In this document: piece by piece, positions 49,918-63,300 of the stretch | How the letters are laid out: each line of letters opens with the position of its first letter | Position numbering within the stretch: the stretch's first letter is position 1 | Assembly (NCBI RefSeq): GCF_029227915.1 | Contig: NC_079881.1 | Location: 3,348,001-3,412,000, forward strand | DNA from: Hydractinia symbiolongicarpus | Lineage: Eukaryota > Cnidaria > Hydrozoa > Anthoathecata > Hydractiniidae | Length of the DNA: 64,000 nt | Direction of reading: 5' to 3' | Position numbers and translations under genes: made by a program | Notes under the pieces: model-generated | Databases searched by the model: none | The model's input: the letters and a program-made list of their open reading frames with translations, nothing else | Told to the model about the DNA's origin: nothing

Positions 49918-51890
49918 TCTTCAGCGCGCGCTAACGGCTAGGATTGGTACCGCAGTAAAAAATGACTTATTTCTCTAAATTTTTAAATGAAGCGCTACCA
50001 CAGCGCCCAGTGTAATCGCTGTGTTCCGGAAATCATGTCAAATTAGAAGAATGTTATTTCCTGGAGTTCAATTGTCTCATTTATCACATTCATAAGGTCA
50101 AAATACAAAATCATTTCAATTAAGTGCCACAGTCAATCGATTCACTGTTGAGAGAGATGCAGCCTAGTAATATCAGAAAAATATCGCTAAATACATGTTG
50201 GTACGAATATGTGACGCAACCGTTGTAACTCAAAAGGCTTGATACTGTTAGAAAGTCAATGAAATGTTGTTTTTGAAACTTTCTCTATTTCTTCAGCGCG
50301 CACTAACAACTCAGATTGGTCCCACAGTAAAAAATGACTTATTTATCTAAATTTTTAAATAAAGCGCTACCACAACAACCAGTGTAATCGCTGATTTCCA
50401 GTAATCATTTCAAATTAAGAAGATTGTTATCCCTTGGAGTCCAATTGGCTCACTTATCACATTAATCAGGTCACAGTCCAAAATCAATTCAACTAAGACC
50501 CACAGTCAATCGTTTCACTGTTAAAAGCGCTACCACTAAGTAATATCGTAAAAATATCACAAAATACATGTTGGTACGAATATGTGACGCAACCATTGTA
50601 ACTGAAAGCGATTGATACTGTTAGAAAGTCAATTAAATGTTGTTTTTGAAACTGTCTCTTATTCTTCAGCGCGCGATAACGGCTATGATTGGTCCCACAG
50701 TACAAAATGACTTATTTATCTAAACTTTTAAATACACCGCTAACACAGCGCCCAGTGTAATCGCTGAGTTCCAGCAATCTTGTCAAATTAAAAAGAATGT
50801 TTTTTCTTGGAGTCCAATCGGCTCACTTATCACATTAATAAGGTCAAAGTCCAACATCAGTTCAATTAAGTCCCACAGTCCATCGTTTCACTGTTAAAAG
50901 CGATACCACTAAGTAATATCGGAAAAATATCACTATATACATTTTGGTACGAATATGTGACGCAACCGTTGTAACTCAAAAGGATTGATACTGTTATAAA
51001 GTCAACGAAATGGAGTTTTTGAAACTGTCTCTAAATCTTCAGCGCGCGATAACGGCTAGGGTTGGTCCCACAGCACAAAATTACTTATTTATCTAAATTT
51101 TTAAATACACCGCTAACACAGCGCCCAGTGTAATCGCTGAGTTCCAGCAATCATGTCAAATTAAGAAGAATGTTTTTTCTTGGAGTCCAATTGGCTCACT
51201 TATCACATTAATAGGGTCAAAGCCTACAATCAGTTCAATTAAGTCGCATAGTCAATCGTTTCACTGTTAAAAGCGATACCACCTAGTAATATCAGAAAAT
51301 TATGGCTAAATACATGTTGGTACGAATATGTGACACAGCCGTTGTAACACAAACGGACTGACACCGTTAGAAAGACAATAAAATGTAGTTATTGAAATGG
51401 TCTCTATTTCTTCAGCGCGCCCTAACGGCTAGGATTGGTACGGCGGTAAAAAATGACTTATTTCTCTAAATTTTTAAATGAAGCGCTACCACAGCGCCCA
51501 GTGTAATCGCTGTGTTCCGGAAATCATGTCAAATTAGAAGAATGTTATTTCCTGGAGTCCAATTGTCTCATTTATCACATTCATAAGGTCAAAATACAAA
51601 ATCATTTCAATTAAGTGCCACAGTCAATCGATTCACTGTTAAGAGAGATGCAGCCTAGTAATATCAGAAAAATATCGCTAAATACATGTTGGTACGAATA
51701 TGTGACGCAACTGTTGTAACTCAAAAGGATTGATACTGCTAGAAAGTCAATGAAATGTAGTTTTTGAAACTGACTCTAAATCTTCAGCGCCCCCTAACGG
51801 CTCAGATTGGTCCCACAGTAACAAATGACTTATTTATCTAAATTTTTTAATAAAGCGCTACCACAGCGCCCAGTGTAATCGCTGAGTTCC
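49918..51890. repeat. Segment duplicated at +5956 bp, copy 1
   Basis: B A E F B and the start of C. Private markers aaaaggcttgatactg, cacaacaaccagtg, gctgatttccag, gtctcttattcttcag and gaaactgactctaaatc recur at exactly 5956 bp (16 monomers) downstream. The copies differ by scattered substitutions: for example the F start has ctctaaatcttcag here but ctttatttgttcag in the other copy. Confidence 0.88.
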
Positions 51891-54382
51891 AGCAATCATT
51901 TCAAATTAAGAAGAATGTTATTTCTTGGAGTCCAATTGGCTCACTTATCACATTAATCAGGTAACAGTCCAAAATCCATTCAACTAAGACCCACAGTCAA
52001 TCGTTTCACTGCTAAAAGCGATACCAACTAGTAATATCGCAAAAATATCACTAAATACATGTTGGTACGAATATGTGACGCAACCATTGTAACTCAAACG
52101 AATTAATACTGTTAGAAAGACAATGAAATAAAGTTTTTGAAACTTTCTTTTTTTCTTCAACGCGCGATAACGGCTAGGATTGGTCCCACAGTAAAAAATG
52201 ACTTATTTCTCTAAATTTTTAAATAAAGCGCTACCACAGCGCCCAGTGTAATCGCTGAGTTCCGGCAATCATGTCAAATTAGAAGAATGTTGTTTCCTGG
52301 AGTTCAATTGTCTCATTTATAACACGTATAAGGTCGAAGTCCAAAGTCATTCAATTAAGTCCCACAGTCTATCGTTTCACTGTTAAAGGCGATGCCACCT
52401 AGTAATATCAGAAAAATATCGCTAAATACATGTTGGTACGAATATGTGACGCAACCATTGTAACTCAAACGGATTGATACTGTTAGAAAGTCAATGAAAT
52501 GTTGTTTTTGAAACTTTCTCTATTTCTTCAGCGCGCACTAACAACTCAGATTGGTCCCACAGTAAAAAATGACTTATTTATCTAAATTTTTAAATAAAGC
52601 GCTACCACAACACCCAGTGTAATCGCTGAGTTCCAGTAATCATTTCAAATTAAGAAGATTGTTATCCCTTGGAGTCCAATTGGCTCACTTATCACATTAA
52701 TCATGTCACAGTCCAAGATCAATTCAACTAAGACCCACAGTCAATCGTTTCACTGTTAAAAGCGATACCACCTTGTAATATCGGAAAAATATCACTAAAT
52801 ACATGTTGGTACGAATATGTGACGCAACCATTGTAACTCAAACGAATTGATACTGTTAGAAAGACAATGAAATAAAGTTTTTGAAACTTTCTCTATTTCT
52901 TCAACGCGCGATAACGGCTAGGATTGGTCCCACAGTAAAAAATGACTTATTTCTCTAAATTTTTAAATAAAGCGCTACCACAGCGCCCAGTGTAATGGCT
53001 GAGTTCCGGCAATCATGTCAAATTAGAAGAATGTTGTTTCCTAGAGTTCAATTGTCTCATTTATCACATTAATCAGGTCACAGTCCAAAATCAATTCAAC
53101 TAAGACCCACTGTCAATCGTTTCACTGTTAAAAGCGATACCACCTAGTAATATCGGAAAAATATCGCTAAATACATGTTGGTATGAATATATGACCCAAC
53201 CATTGTAACTCAAACGGACTGACCCGTTAGAAAGACAATGACATGTAGTTTTTGAAATTGTCTCTATTTGTTTAGCGCGCCCTAACGGCTACGTTGGTCC
53301 CACAGTAAAAAATGACTTATTTCTCTAAATTTTTAAATAAAGCGCTACCACAGCGCCCAGTGTAATCGCTGAGTTCCGGCAATCATGTCAAATTAGAAGA
53401 ATTTTGTTTCCTGGAGTTCAATTGTCTCATTTATAACACGTATAAGGTCGAAGTCCAAAGTCATTCAATTAAGTCCCACAGTCTATCGTTTCACTGTTAA
53501 AGGCGATGCCACCTAGTAACATCAGAAAAATATCGCTAAATACATGTTGGTACGAATATGTGACGCAACCCGTGTAACTCAAAAGGATTGATACTGTTAG
53601 AAGGTCAATGAAATGTTGTTTTTGAAACTGTCTCTATTTCTTCAGCGCGCGATAACGGCTACGATTGGTCTCACAGTACAAAATGACTTACTTATCTAAA
53701 CTTTTAAATACACCGCTAACACAGCGCCCAGTGTAATCGCTGAGTTCCAGCAATCATGTCAAATTAAGAAGAATGTTTTTTCTTGGAGTCCAATTGGCTC
53801 ACTTATCACATTAATAGGGTCAAAACCCACAATAAATTCAATTAAGTCGCACAGTCAATCGTTTCACTGTTAAAAGCGATACCACCTAGTAATATCAGAA
53901 AATTATGGCTAAATACATGTTGGTACGAATATGTGACACAGCCGTTGTAACTCAAACGGACTGACACCGTTAGAAAGACAATGAAATGTAGTTATTGAAA
54001 TGGTCTCTATTTCTTCAGCGCGCGATAACGGCTAGGATTGGTCCCGCAGTAAAAAATGACTTATTTCTCTAAATTTTTAAATGAAGCGCTACCACAGCGC
54101 CCAGTGTAATCGCTGTGTTCCGGCAATCATGTCAAATTAGAAGATTGTTATTTCCTGGAGTTCAATTGTCTCATTTATCACATTCATAAGGTCAAAATAC
54201 AAAATCAGTTCATTAAGTCCCACAGTCAATCGTTTCACTGTTAAAAGCGCTACCACTAAGTAATATCGTTAAAATATCACAAAATACATGTTGGTACGAA
54301 TATGTGACGCAACCATTGTAACTGAAAGCGATTGATACTGTTAGAAAGTCAATGAAATGTTGTTTTTGAAACTGTCTCTATT

Positions 54383-54754
54383 TCTTCAGCGCGCGATAAC
54401 GGCTATGATTGGTCCCACAGTACAAACTGACTTATTTATCTACACTTTTAAATACACCGCTACCACAGCGCCCAGTGTAATCGCTGTGTTCCGGAAATCA
54501 TGTCAAATTAGAAGAATGTTATTTCCTGGAGTTCAATTGTCTCATTTATCACATACATAAGGTCAAAATACAAAATCATTTCAATTAAGTGCCACAGTCA
54601 ATCGATTCACTGTTGAGAGAGATGCAGCCTAGTAATATCAGAAAAATATCGCTAAATACATGTTGGTACGAATATGTGACGCAACCGTTGTAACTCAAAA
54701 GGATTGATACTGTTAGAAAGTCAATGAAATGTAGTTTTTGAAACTGACTCTAAA
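54383..54754. repeat. Hybrid monomer E/B
   Basis: The head is E (ggctatgattgg, cagtacaaactgac), the remainder B with the cacatacataagg marker of 48428. It equals the monomers at 48055 and 48428 fused into one. This removes one monomer from unit 2 relative to unit 1 and shifts the offset from 6328 to 5956 bp. Confidence 0.86.
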
Positions 54755-55873
54755 TCTTCAGCGCCCCCTAACGGCTCAGATTGGTCCTACAGTAACAAAT
54801 GACTTATTTATCTAAATTTTTTAATAAAGCGCTACCACAGCGCCCAGTGTAATCGCTGAGATCCAGCAATCATTTCAAACTAAGAAGAATGTTATTTCTT
54901 GGAGTCCAATTGGCTCACTTATCACATTAATCAGGTAACAGTCCAAAATCCATTCAACTAAGACCCACAGTCAATCGTTTCACTGCTAAAAGCGATACCA
55001 ACTAGTAATATCGGAAAAATATCACTAAATACATGTTGGTACGAATATGTGACGCAACCAATGTAACTCAAACGAATTGATACTGTTAGAAAGACAATGA
55101 AATGTTGTTTTTGAAACTGTCTCTATTTCTTCAGCGCGCGATAACGGCTATGATTGGTCCCACAGTACAAAATGACTTATTTATCTAAACTTTTAAATAC
55201 ACCGCTAACACAGCGCCCAGTGTAATCGCTGAGTTCCAGCAATCTTGTCAAATTAAGAAGAATGTTTTTTCTTGGAGTCCAATCGGCTCACTTATCACAT
55301 TAATAAGGTCAAAGTCCAACATCAGTTCAATTAAGTCCCACAGTCAATCGTTTCACTGTTAAAAGCGATACCACTAAGTAATATCGGAAAAATATCACTA
55401 TATACATTTAGGTACGAATATGTGACGCAACCGTTGTAACTCAAAAGGATTGATACTGTTATAAAGTCAACGAAATGGAGTTTATAAAACTGTCTTTATT
55501 TGTTCAGCGCGCGATAACGGCTAGGGTTGGTCCCACAGCACAAAATTACTTATTTATCTAAATTTTTAAATACACCGCTAACACAGCGCCCATTGAAATC
55601 GCTGAGTTCCAGCAATCATGTCAAATTCAGAAGAATGTTTTTTCTTGGAGTCCAATTGGCTCACTTATCACATTAATAGGGTCAAAGCCCACAATCAGTT
55701 CAATTAAGTCGCATAGTCAATCGTTTCACTGTTAAAAGCGATACCACCTAGTAATATCAGAAAATTATGGCTAAATACATGTTGGTACGAATATGTGACA
55801 CAGCCGTTGTAACACAAACGGACTGACACCGTTAGAAAGACAATGAAATGTAGTTATTGAAATGGTCTCTATT

Positions 55874-57846
55874 TCTTCAGCGCGCGCTAACGGCTAGGAT
55901 TGGTACCGCAGTAAAAAATGACTTATTTCTCTAAATTTTTAAATGAAGCGCTACCACAGCGCCCAGTGTAATCGCTGTGTTCCGGAAATCATGTCAAATT
56001 AGAAGAATGTTATTTCCTGGAGTTCAATTGTCTCATTTATCACATTCATAAGGTCAAAATACAAAATCATTTCAATTAAGTGCCACAGTCAATCGATTCA
56101 CTGTTGAGAGAGATGCAGCCTAGTAATATCAGAAAAATATCGCTAAATACATGTTGGTACGAATATGTGACGCAACCGTTGTAACTCAAAAGGCTTGATA
56201 CTGTTAGAAAGTCAATGAAATGTTGTTTTTGAAACTTTCTCTATTTCTTCAGCGCGCACTAACAACTCAGATTGGTCCCACAGTAAAAAATGACTTATTT
56301 ATCTAAATTTTTAAATAAAGCGCTACCACAACAACCAGTGTAATCGCTGATTTCCAGTAATCATTTCAAATTAAGAAGATTGTTATCCCTTGGAGTCCAA
56401 TTGGCTCACTTATCACATTAATCAGGTCACAGTCCAAAATCAATTCAACTAAGACCCACAGTCAATCGTTTCACTGTTAAAAGCGCTACCACTAAGTAAT
56501 ATCGTAAAAATATCACAAAATACATGTTGGTACGAATATGTGACGCAACCATTGTAACTGAAAGCGATTGATACTGTTAGAAAGTCAATTAAATGTTGTT
56601 TTTGAAACTGTCTCTTATTCTTCAGCGCGCGATAACGGCTATGATTGATCCCAGAGTACAAAATGACTTATTTATCTAAACTTTTAAATACACCGCTAAC
56701 ACAGCGCCCAGTGTAATCGCTGAGTTCCAGCAATCTTGTCAAATTAAAAAGAATGTTTTTTTCTTGGAGTCCAATCGGCTCACTTATCACATTAATAAGG
56801 TCAAAGTCCAACATCAGTTCAATTAAGTCCCACAGTCAATCGTTTCACTGTTAAAAGCGATACCACTAAGTAATATCGGAAAAATATCACTATATACATT
56901 TTGGTACGAATATGTGACGCAACCGTTCTAACTCAAAAGGATTGATACTGTTATAAAGTCAACGAAATGGAGTTTTTGAAACTGTCTTTATTTGTTCAGC
57001 GCGCGATAACGGCTAGGGTTGGTCCCACAGCACAAAATTACTTATTTATCTAAATTTTTAAATACACCGCTAACACAGCGCCCAGTGTAATCGCTGAGTT
57101 CCAGCAATCATGTCAAATTAAGAAGAATGTTTTTTCTTGGAGTCCAATTGGCTCACTTATCACATTAATAGGGTCAAAGCCTACAATCAGTTCAATTAAG
57201 TCGCATAGTCAATCGTTTCACTGTTAAAAGCGATACCACCTAGTAATATCAGAAAATTATGGCTAAATACATGTTGGTACGAATATGTGACACAGCCGTT
57301 GTAACACAAACGGACTGACACCGTTAGAAAGACAATAAAATGTAGTTATTGAAATGGTCTCTATTTCTTCAGCGCGCGCTAACGGCTAGGATTGGTACCG
57401 CAGTAAAAAATGACTTATTTCTCTAAATTTTTAAATGAAGCGCTACCACAGCGCCCAGTGTAATCGCTGTGTTCCGGAAATCATGTCAAATTAGAAGAAT
57501 GTTATTTCCTGGAGTTCAATTGTCTCATTTATCACATTCATAAGGTCAAAATACAAAATCATTTCAATTAAGTGCCACAGTCAATCGATTCACTGTTGAG
57601 AGAGATGCAGCCTAGTAATATCAGAAAAATATCGCTAAATACATGTTGGTACGAATATGTGACGCAACTGTTGTAACTCAAAAGGATTGATACTGTTAGA
57701 AAGTCAATGAAATGTAGTTTTTGAAACTGACTCTAAATCTTCAGCGCCCCCTAACGGCTCAGATTGGTCCCACAGTAACAAATGACTTATTTATCTAAAT
57801 TTTTTAATAAAGCGCTACCACAGCGCCCAGTGTAATCGCTGAGTTC
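55874..57846. repeat. Segment duplicated at -5956 bp, copy 2
   Basis: Partner of 49918-51890. It diverges at the 3' end, where C switches to a D-like middle (gagttccggcaatcatg). The same open frame on the minus strand occurs at 56449-56661, simply because the DNA is duplicated. Confidence 0.88.
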
Positions 57847-58109
57847 CGGCAATCATGTCAAATTAGAAGAATGTTGTTTCCTGGAGTTCAATTGTCTCAT
57901 TTATCACATTAATCAGGTCACAGTCCAAAATCAATTCAACTAAGACCCACTGTCAATCGTTTCACTGTTAAAAGCGATACCATCTAGTAATATCGGAAAA
58001 GTATCACTAAACACATGTTGGTACGAATATGTGACGCAACCATTGTAACTCAAACGGATTGATACTGTTAGAAAGTCAATGAAATGTAGTTTTTGAAGCT
58101 TTCTCTATT
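57738..58109. repeat. Hybrid monomer C/D with cactgtc marker
   Basis: The head is C (gcgccccctaacggctcag, cagtaacaaatg, attttttaataaagcg), the middle D-like (gttccggcaatcatgtc, gttgtttcctgg), and the end resembles A-family tails (cattaatcaggtcac). It carries acccactgtcaatcg in place of acccacagtcaatcg. Confidence 0.83.
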
Positions 58110-60341
58110 TCTTCAGCGCGCGATAACGGCTAGGATTGGTCCCACAGTAAAAAATGACTTATTTCCCTAAATTTTTAAATAAAGCGCTACCACAGCGCCC
58201 AGTGCAATTGCTGAGTTCCGGCAATCATGTTAAATTAAAAGAATGTTGTTTCCTGGAGTTCAATTGTCTCATTTATCACATTAATCAGGTCACAGTCCAA
58301 AATCAATTCAACTAAGACCCACAGTCAATCGTTTCACTGTTAAAAGCGATACCACCTAGTAATATCGGAAAAATATCACTAAACACATGTTGGTACGAAT
58401 ATGTGACACAGCCGTTGTAACACAAACGGACTGACACCGTTAGAAAGACAATGAAATGTAGTTATTGAAATGGTCTCTTTTTCTTCAGCGCGCGGTAACG
58501 GCTAGGATTGGTACCGCAGTAAAAAATGACTTATTTCTCTAAATTTTTAAATGAAGCGCTACCACAGCGCCCAGTGTAATCGCTGTGTTCCGGAAATCAT
58601 GTCAAATTAGAAGAATGTTATTTCCTGGAGTTCAATTGTCTCATTTGTCACATTCATAAGGTCAAAATACAAAATCATTTCAATTAAGTGCCACAGTCAA
58701 TCGATTCACTGTTGAGAGAGATGCAGCCTAGTAATATCAGAAAAATATTGCTAAATACATGTTGGTACGAATATGTGACGCAACAGTTGTAACTCAAAAG
58801 GATTGATACTGTTAGAAAGTCAATGAAATGTAGTTTTTGAAACTGTCTCTAAATCTTCAGCGCCCCCTAACGGCTCAGATTGGTCCCACAGTAACAAATG
58901 ACTTATTTATCTAAATTTTTTAATAAAGCGCTACCACAGCGCCCAGTGTAATCGCTGAGTTCCAGCAATCATTTCAAATTAAGAAGAATGTTATTTCTTG
59001 GAGTCCAATTGGCTCACTTATCACATTAATCAGGTAACAGTCCAAAATCCATTCAACTAAGACCCACAGTCAATCGTTTCACTGCTAAAAGCGATACCAA
59101 CTAGTAATATCGGAAAAATATCACTAAATACATGTTGGTACGAAAATGTGACGCAACCATTGTAACTCAAACGAATTGATGCTGTTAGAAAGACAATGAA
59201 ATAAAGTTTTTGAAACTTTCTCTATTTCTTCAACGCGCGATAACGGCTAGGATTGGTCCCACAGTAAAAAATGACTTATTTCCCTAAATTTTTAAATAAA
59301 GCGCTACCACAGCGCCCAGTGTAATCGCTGAGTTCCGGCAATCATGTCAAATTAGAAGAATGTTGTTTCCTGGAGTTCAATTGTCTCATTTATCACATTA
59401 ATCAGGTCACAGTCCAAAATCAATTCAACTAAGACCCACTGTCAATCGTTTCACTGTTAAAAGCGATACCACCTAGTAATATCGGAAAAATATCGCTAAA
59501 TACATGTTGGTATGAATATATGACCCAACCGTTGTAATTTAAACGGACTGACCCCGTTAGAAAGACAATGACATGTAGTTTTTGAAATTGTCTCTATTTG
59601 TTTAGCGCGCCCTAACGGCTACGTTGGTCCCACAGTAAAAAATGACTTATTTTTCTAAATTTTTAAATAAAGCGCTACCACAGCGCCCAGTGTAATCGCT
59701 GAGTTCCGGCAATCATGTCAAATTAGAAGAATGTTGTTTCCTGGAATTCAATTGTCTCATTTATAACACGTATAAGGTCGACGTCCAAAGTCATTCAATT
59801 AAGTCCCACAGTCTATCGTTTCACTGTTAAAGGCGATGCCACCTAGTAATATCAGAAAAATATCGCTAAATACATGTTGGTACGAATATGTGACGCAACC
59901 GGGGTAACTCAAAAGGATTGATACTGTTAGAACGTCAATGAAATGTTGTTTTTAAAACTGTCTCTATTTCTTCAGCGCGCGATAACGGCTACGATTGGTC
60001 CCACAGTACAAAATGACTTACTTATCTAAACTTTTAAATACACCGCTAACACAGCGCCCAGTGTAATCGCTGAGTTCCAGCAATCATGTCAAATTAAGAG
60101 GAATGTTTTTTCTTGGAGTCCAATTGGCTCACTTATCACATTAATAGGGTCAAAGTCCACAATAAATTCAATTAAGACGCACAGTCAATCGTTTCACTGT
60201 TAAAAGCGATACCACCTAGTAATATCAGAAAATTATGGCTAAATACATGTTGGTACGAATATGTGACACAGCCGTTGTAACTCAAACGGACTGACACCGT
60301 TAGAAAGACAATGAAATGTAGTTATTGAAATGGTCTCTATT

Positions 60342-63300
60342 TCTTCAGCGCGCGCTAACGGCTAGGATTGGTCCCGCAGTAAAAAATGACTTATTTCTCT
60401 AAATTTTTAAATGAAGCGCTACCACAGCGCCCAGTGTAATCGCTGTGTTCCGGCAATCATGTCAATATAGAAGATTGTTATTTCCTGGAGTTCAATTGTC
60501 TTATTTATCACATTCATAAGGTCAAAATACAAAATCAGTTCATTAAGTCCCACAGTCAATCGTTTCACTGTTAAAAGCGCTACCACTAAGTAATAACGTA
60601 AAAATATCAAAAAATACATGTTGGTACGAATATGTGACGCAACCATTGTAACTGAAAGCGATTGATACTGTTAGAAAGTCAATGAAATGTTGTTTTTGAA
60701 ACTGTCTCTATTTCTTCAGCGCGCGATAACGGCTATGATTGGTCCCACAGTACAAAATGACTTATTTATCTAAACTTTTAAATACACCGCTAACACAGCG
60801 CCCAGTGTAATCGCTGAGTTCCAGCAATCTTGTCAAATTAAGAAGAATGTTTTTTCTTGGAGTCCAATCGGCTCACTTATCACATTAATAAGGTCAAAGT
60901 CCAACATCAGTTCAATTAAGTCCCACAGTCAATCGTTTCACTGTTAAAAGCGATACCACTAAGTAATATCGGAAAAATATCACTATATACATTTTGGTAC
61001 GAATATGTGACGCAACCGTTGTAACTCAAAAGGATTGATACTGTTATAAAGTCAACGAAATGGAGTTTTTGAAACTGTCTTTATTTGTTCAGCGCGCGAT
61101 AACGGCTAGGGTTGGTCCCACAGCACAAAATTACTTATTTATCTAAATTTTTAAATACACCGCTAACACAGCGCCCAGTGTAATCGCTGAGTTCCAGCAA
61201 TCATGTCAAATTAAGAAGAATGTTTTTTCTTGGAGTCCAATTGGCTCACTTATCACATTAATAGGGTCAAAGCCCACAATCAGTTCATTTAAGTCGCATA
61301 GTCAATCGTTTCACTGTTAAAAGCGATACCACCTAGTAATATCAGAAAATTATGGCTAAATACATGTTGGTACGAATATGTGACACAGCCGTTGTAACAC
61401 AAACGGACTGACACCGTTAGAAAGACAATGAAATGTATTTATTGAAATGGTCTCTATTTCTTCAGCGCGCGCTAACGGCTAGGATTGGTACCGCAGTAAA
61501 AAATGACTTATTTCTCTAAATTTTTAAATGAAGCGCTACCACAGCGCCCAGTGTAATCGCTGTGTTCCGGAAATCATGTCAAATTAGAAGAATGTTATTT
61601 CCTGGAGTTCAATTGTCTCATTTATCACATTCATAAGGTCAAAATACAAAATCATTTCAATTAAGTGCCACTGTCAATCGTTTCACTGTTAAAAGCGATA
61701 CCACCTAGTAATATCGGAAAAATATCACTAAACACATGTTGGTACGAATATGTGACGCAACCATTGTAACTCAAAAGGATTGATACTGTTAGAAAGTCAA
61801 TGAAATGTTGTTTTTGAAACTTTCTCTATTTCTTCAGCGCGCACTAACAACTCAGATTGGTCCCACAGTACAAAATGACTTATTTATCTAAATTTTTAAA
61901 TAAAGCGCTACCACAACACCCAGTGTAATCGCTGAGTTCCAGTAATCATTTCAAATTAAGAAGATTGTTATCCCTTGGAGTCCAATTGGCTCACTTATCA
62001 CATTAATCAGGTCACAGTCCAAAATCAATTCAACTAAGACCCACAGTCAATCGTTTCTCTGTTAAAAGCGATACCACCTTGTAATATCGGAAAAATATCA
62101 CTACACACATGTTGGTACGAATATGTGACGCAACCATTGTAACTCAAGCGGATTGATACTGTTAGAAATTCAATGAAATGTAGTTTTTGAAGCTTTCTCT
62201 ATTTCTTCAGCGCGCGATAACGGCTAGGATTGGTCCCACAGTAAAAAATGACTTATTTCCCTAAATTTTTAAATAAAGCGCTACCACAGCGCCCAGTGTA
62301 ATCGCTGAGTTCCGGCAATCATGTCAAATTAGAAGAATGTTGTTTCCTGGAGTTCAATTGTCTCATTTATCACATTAATCAGGTCACAGTCCAAAATCAA
62401 TTCAACTAAGATCCACTGTCAATCGTTTCACTGTTAAAAGCGATACCACCTAGTAATATCGGAAAAATATCACTAAACACATGTTGGTACGAATATGTGA
62501 CACAGCCGTTGTAACACAAACGGACTGACACCGTTAGAAAGACAATGAAATGTAGTTATTGAAATGGTCTCTATTTCTTCAGCGCGCGCTAACGGCTAGG
62601 ATTGGTACCGCAGTAAAAAATGACTTATTTCTCTAAATTTTTAAATGAAGCGCTACCACAGCGCCCAGTGTAATCGCTGTGTTCCGGAAATCATGTCAAA
62701 TTAGAAGAATGTTATTTCCTGGAGTTCAATTGTCTCATTTATCACATTCATAAGGTCAAAATACAAAATCATTTCAATTAAGTGCCACAGTCAATCAATT
62801 CACTGTTGAGAGAGATGCAGCCTAGTAATATCAGAAAAATATCGCTAAATACATGTTGGTACGAATATGTGACGCAACCGTTGTAACTCAAAAGGATTGA
62901 TACTGTTAGAAAGTCAATGAAATGTAGTTTTTGAAACTGTCTCTAAATCTTCAGCGCCCCCTAACGGCTCAGATTGGTCCCACAGTAACAAATGACTTAT
63001 TTATCTAAATTTTTTAATAAAGCGCTACCACAGCGCCCAGTGTAATCGCTGAGTTCCAGCAATCATTTCAAATTAAGAAGAAGATTATTTCTTGGAGTCC
63101 AATTGGCTCACTTATCACATTAATCAGGTAACAGTCCAAAATCCATTCAACTAAGACCCACAGTCAATCGTTTCACTGTTAAAAGCGATACCACCTAGTA
63201 ATATCGGAAAAATATCACTAAATATATGTTGGTACAAATATGTGACGCAAACATTGTAACTCAAACGAATTGATACTGTTAGAAAGACATTGAAATAAAG

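Larger units (their letters stand above)
47684..54011. repeat. Domain 5 unit 1 (17 monomers, 6328 bp)
   Basis: Starts: 47684, 48055, 48428, 48799, 49172, 49545, 49918, 50290, 50663, 51036, 51409, 51781, 52154, 52525, 52898, 53269 and 53639. The D G H ending carries rare markers (gctacgttggtcc, aataaattcaattaag) also found at exactly +6330 in unit 2. A short open frame on the minus strand at 50493-50705 is only satellite sequence. Confidence 0.86.
54012..60341. repeat. Domain 5 unit 2 (17 monomers, 6330 bp)
   Basis: Starts: 54012, 54383, 54755, 55128, 55501, 55874, 56246, 56619, 56993, 57366, 57738, 58110, 58482, 58854, 59227, 59599 and 59969. Relative to unit 1 an E/B hybrid replaces E plus F/B near the beginning, and the A D A D-like section is replaced by C/D I B C D. 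The monomer at 56619 is 374 bp because of one extra T in its T run. Confidence 0.86.

Noticed and set aside
50493-50705. 70-codon open frame on the minus strand, with a near-identical one at 56449-56661
   Set aside because: Both lie inside satellite monomers and are the two copies of the 5956-bp-offset duplication. There is no start context, codon bias or conservation beyond the DNA repeat, and other monomers of the same types have stops in this frame.
54357-54560. 67-codon open frame on the plus strand
   Set aside because: It spans the E/B hybrid monomer and exists only because the fusion removes stops; no protein features and no equivalent in other monomers.
60419-60646. 75-codon open frame on the minus strand
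   Set aside because: Satellite sequence in an X monomer; depends on local substitutions and is not kept in the X monomers at 47684 and 54012.
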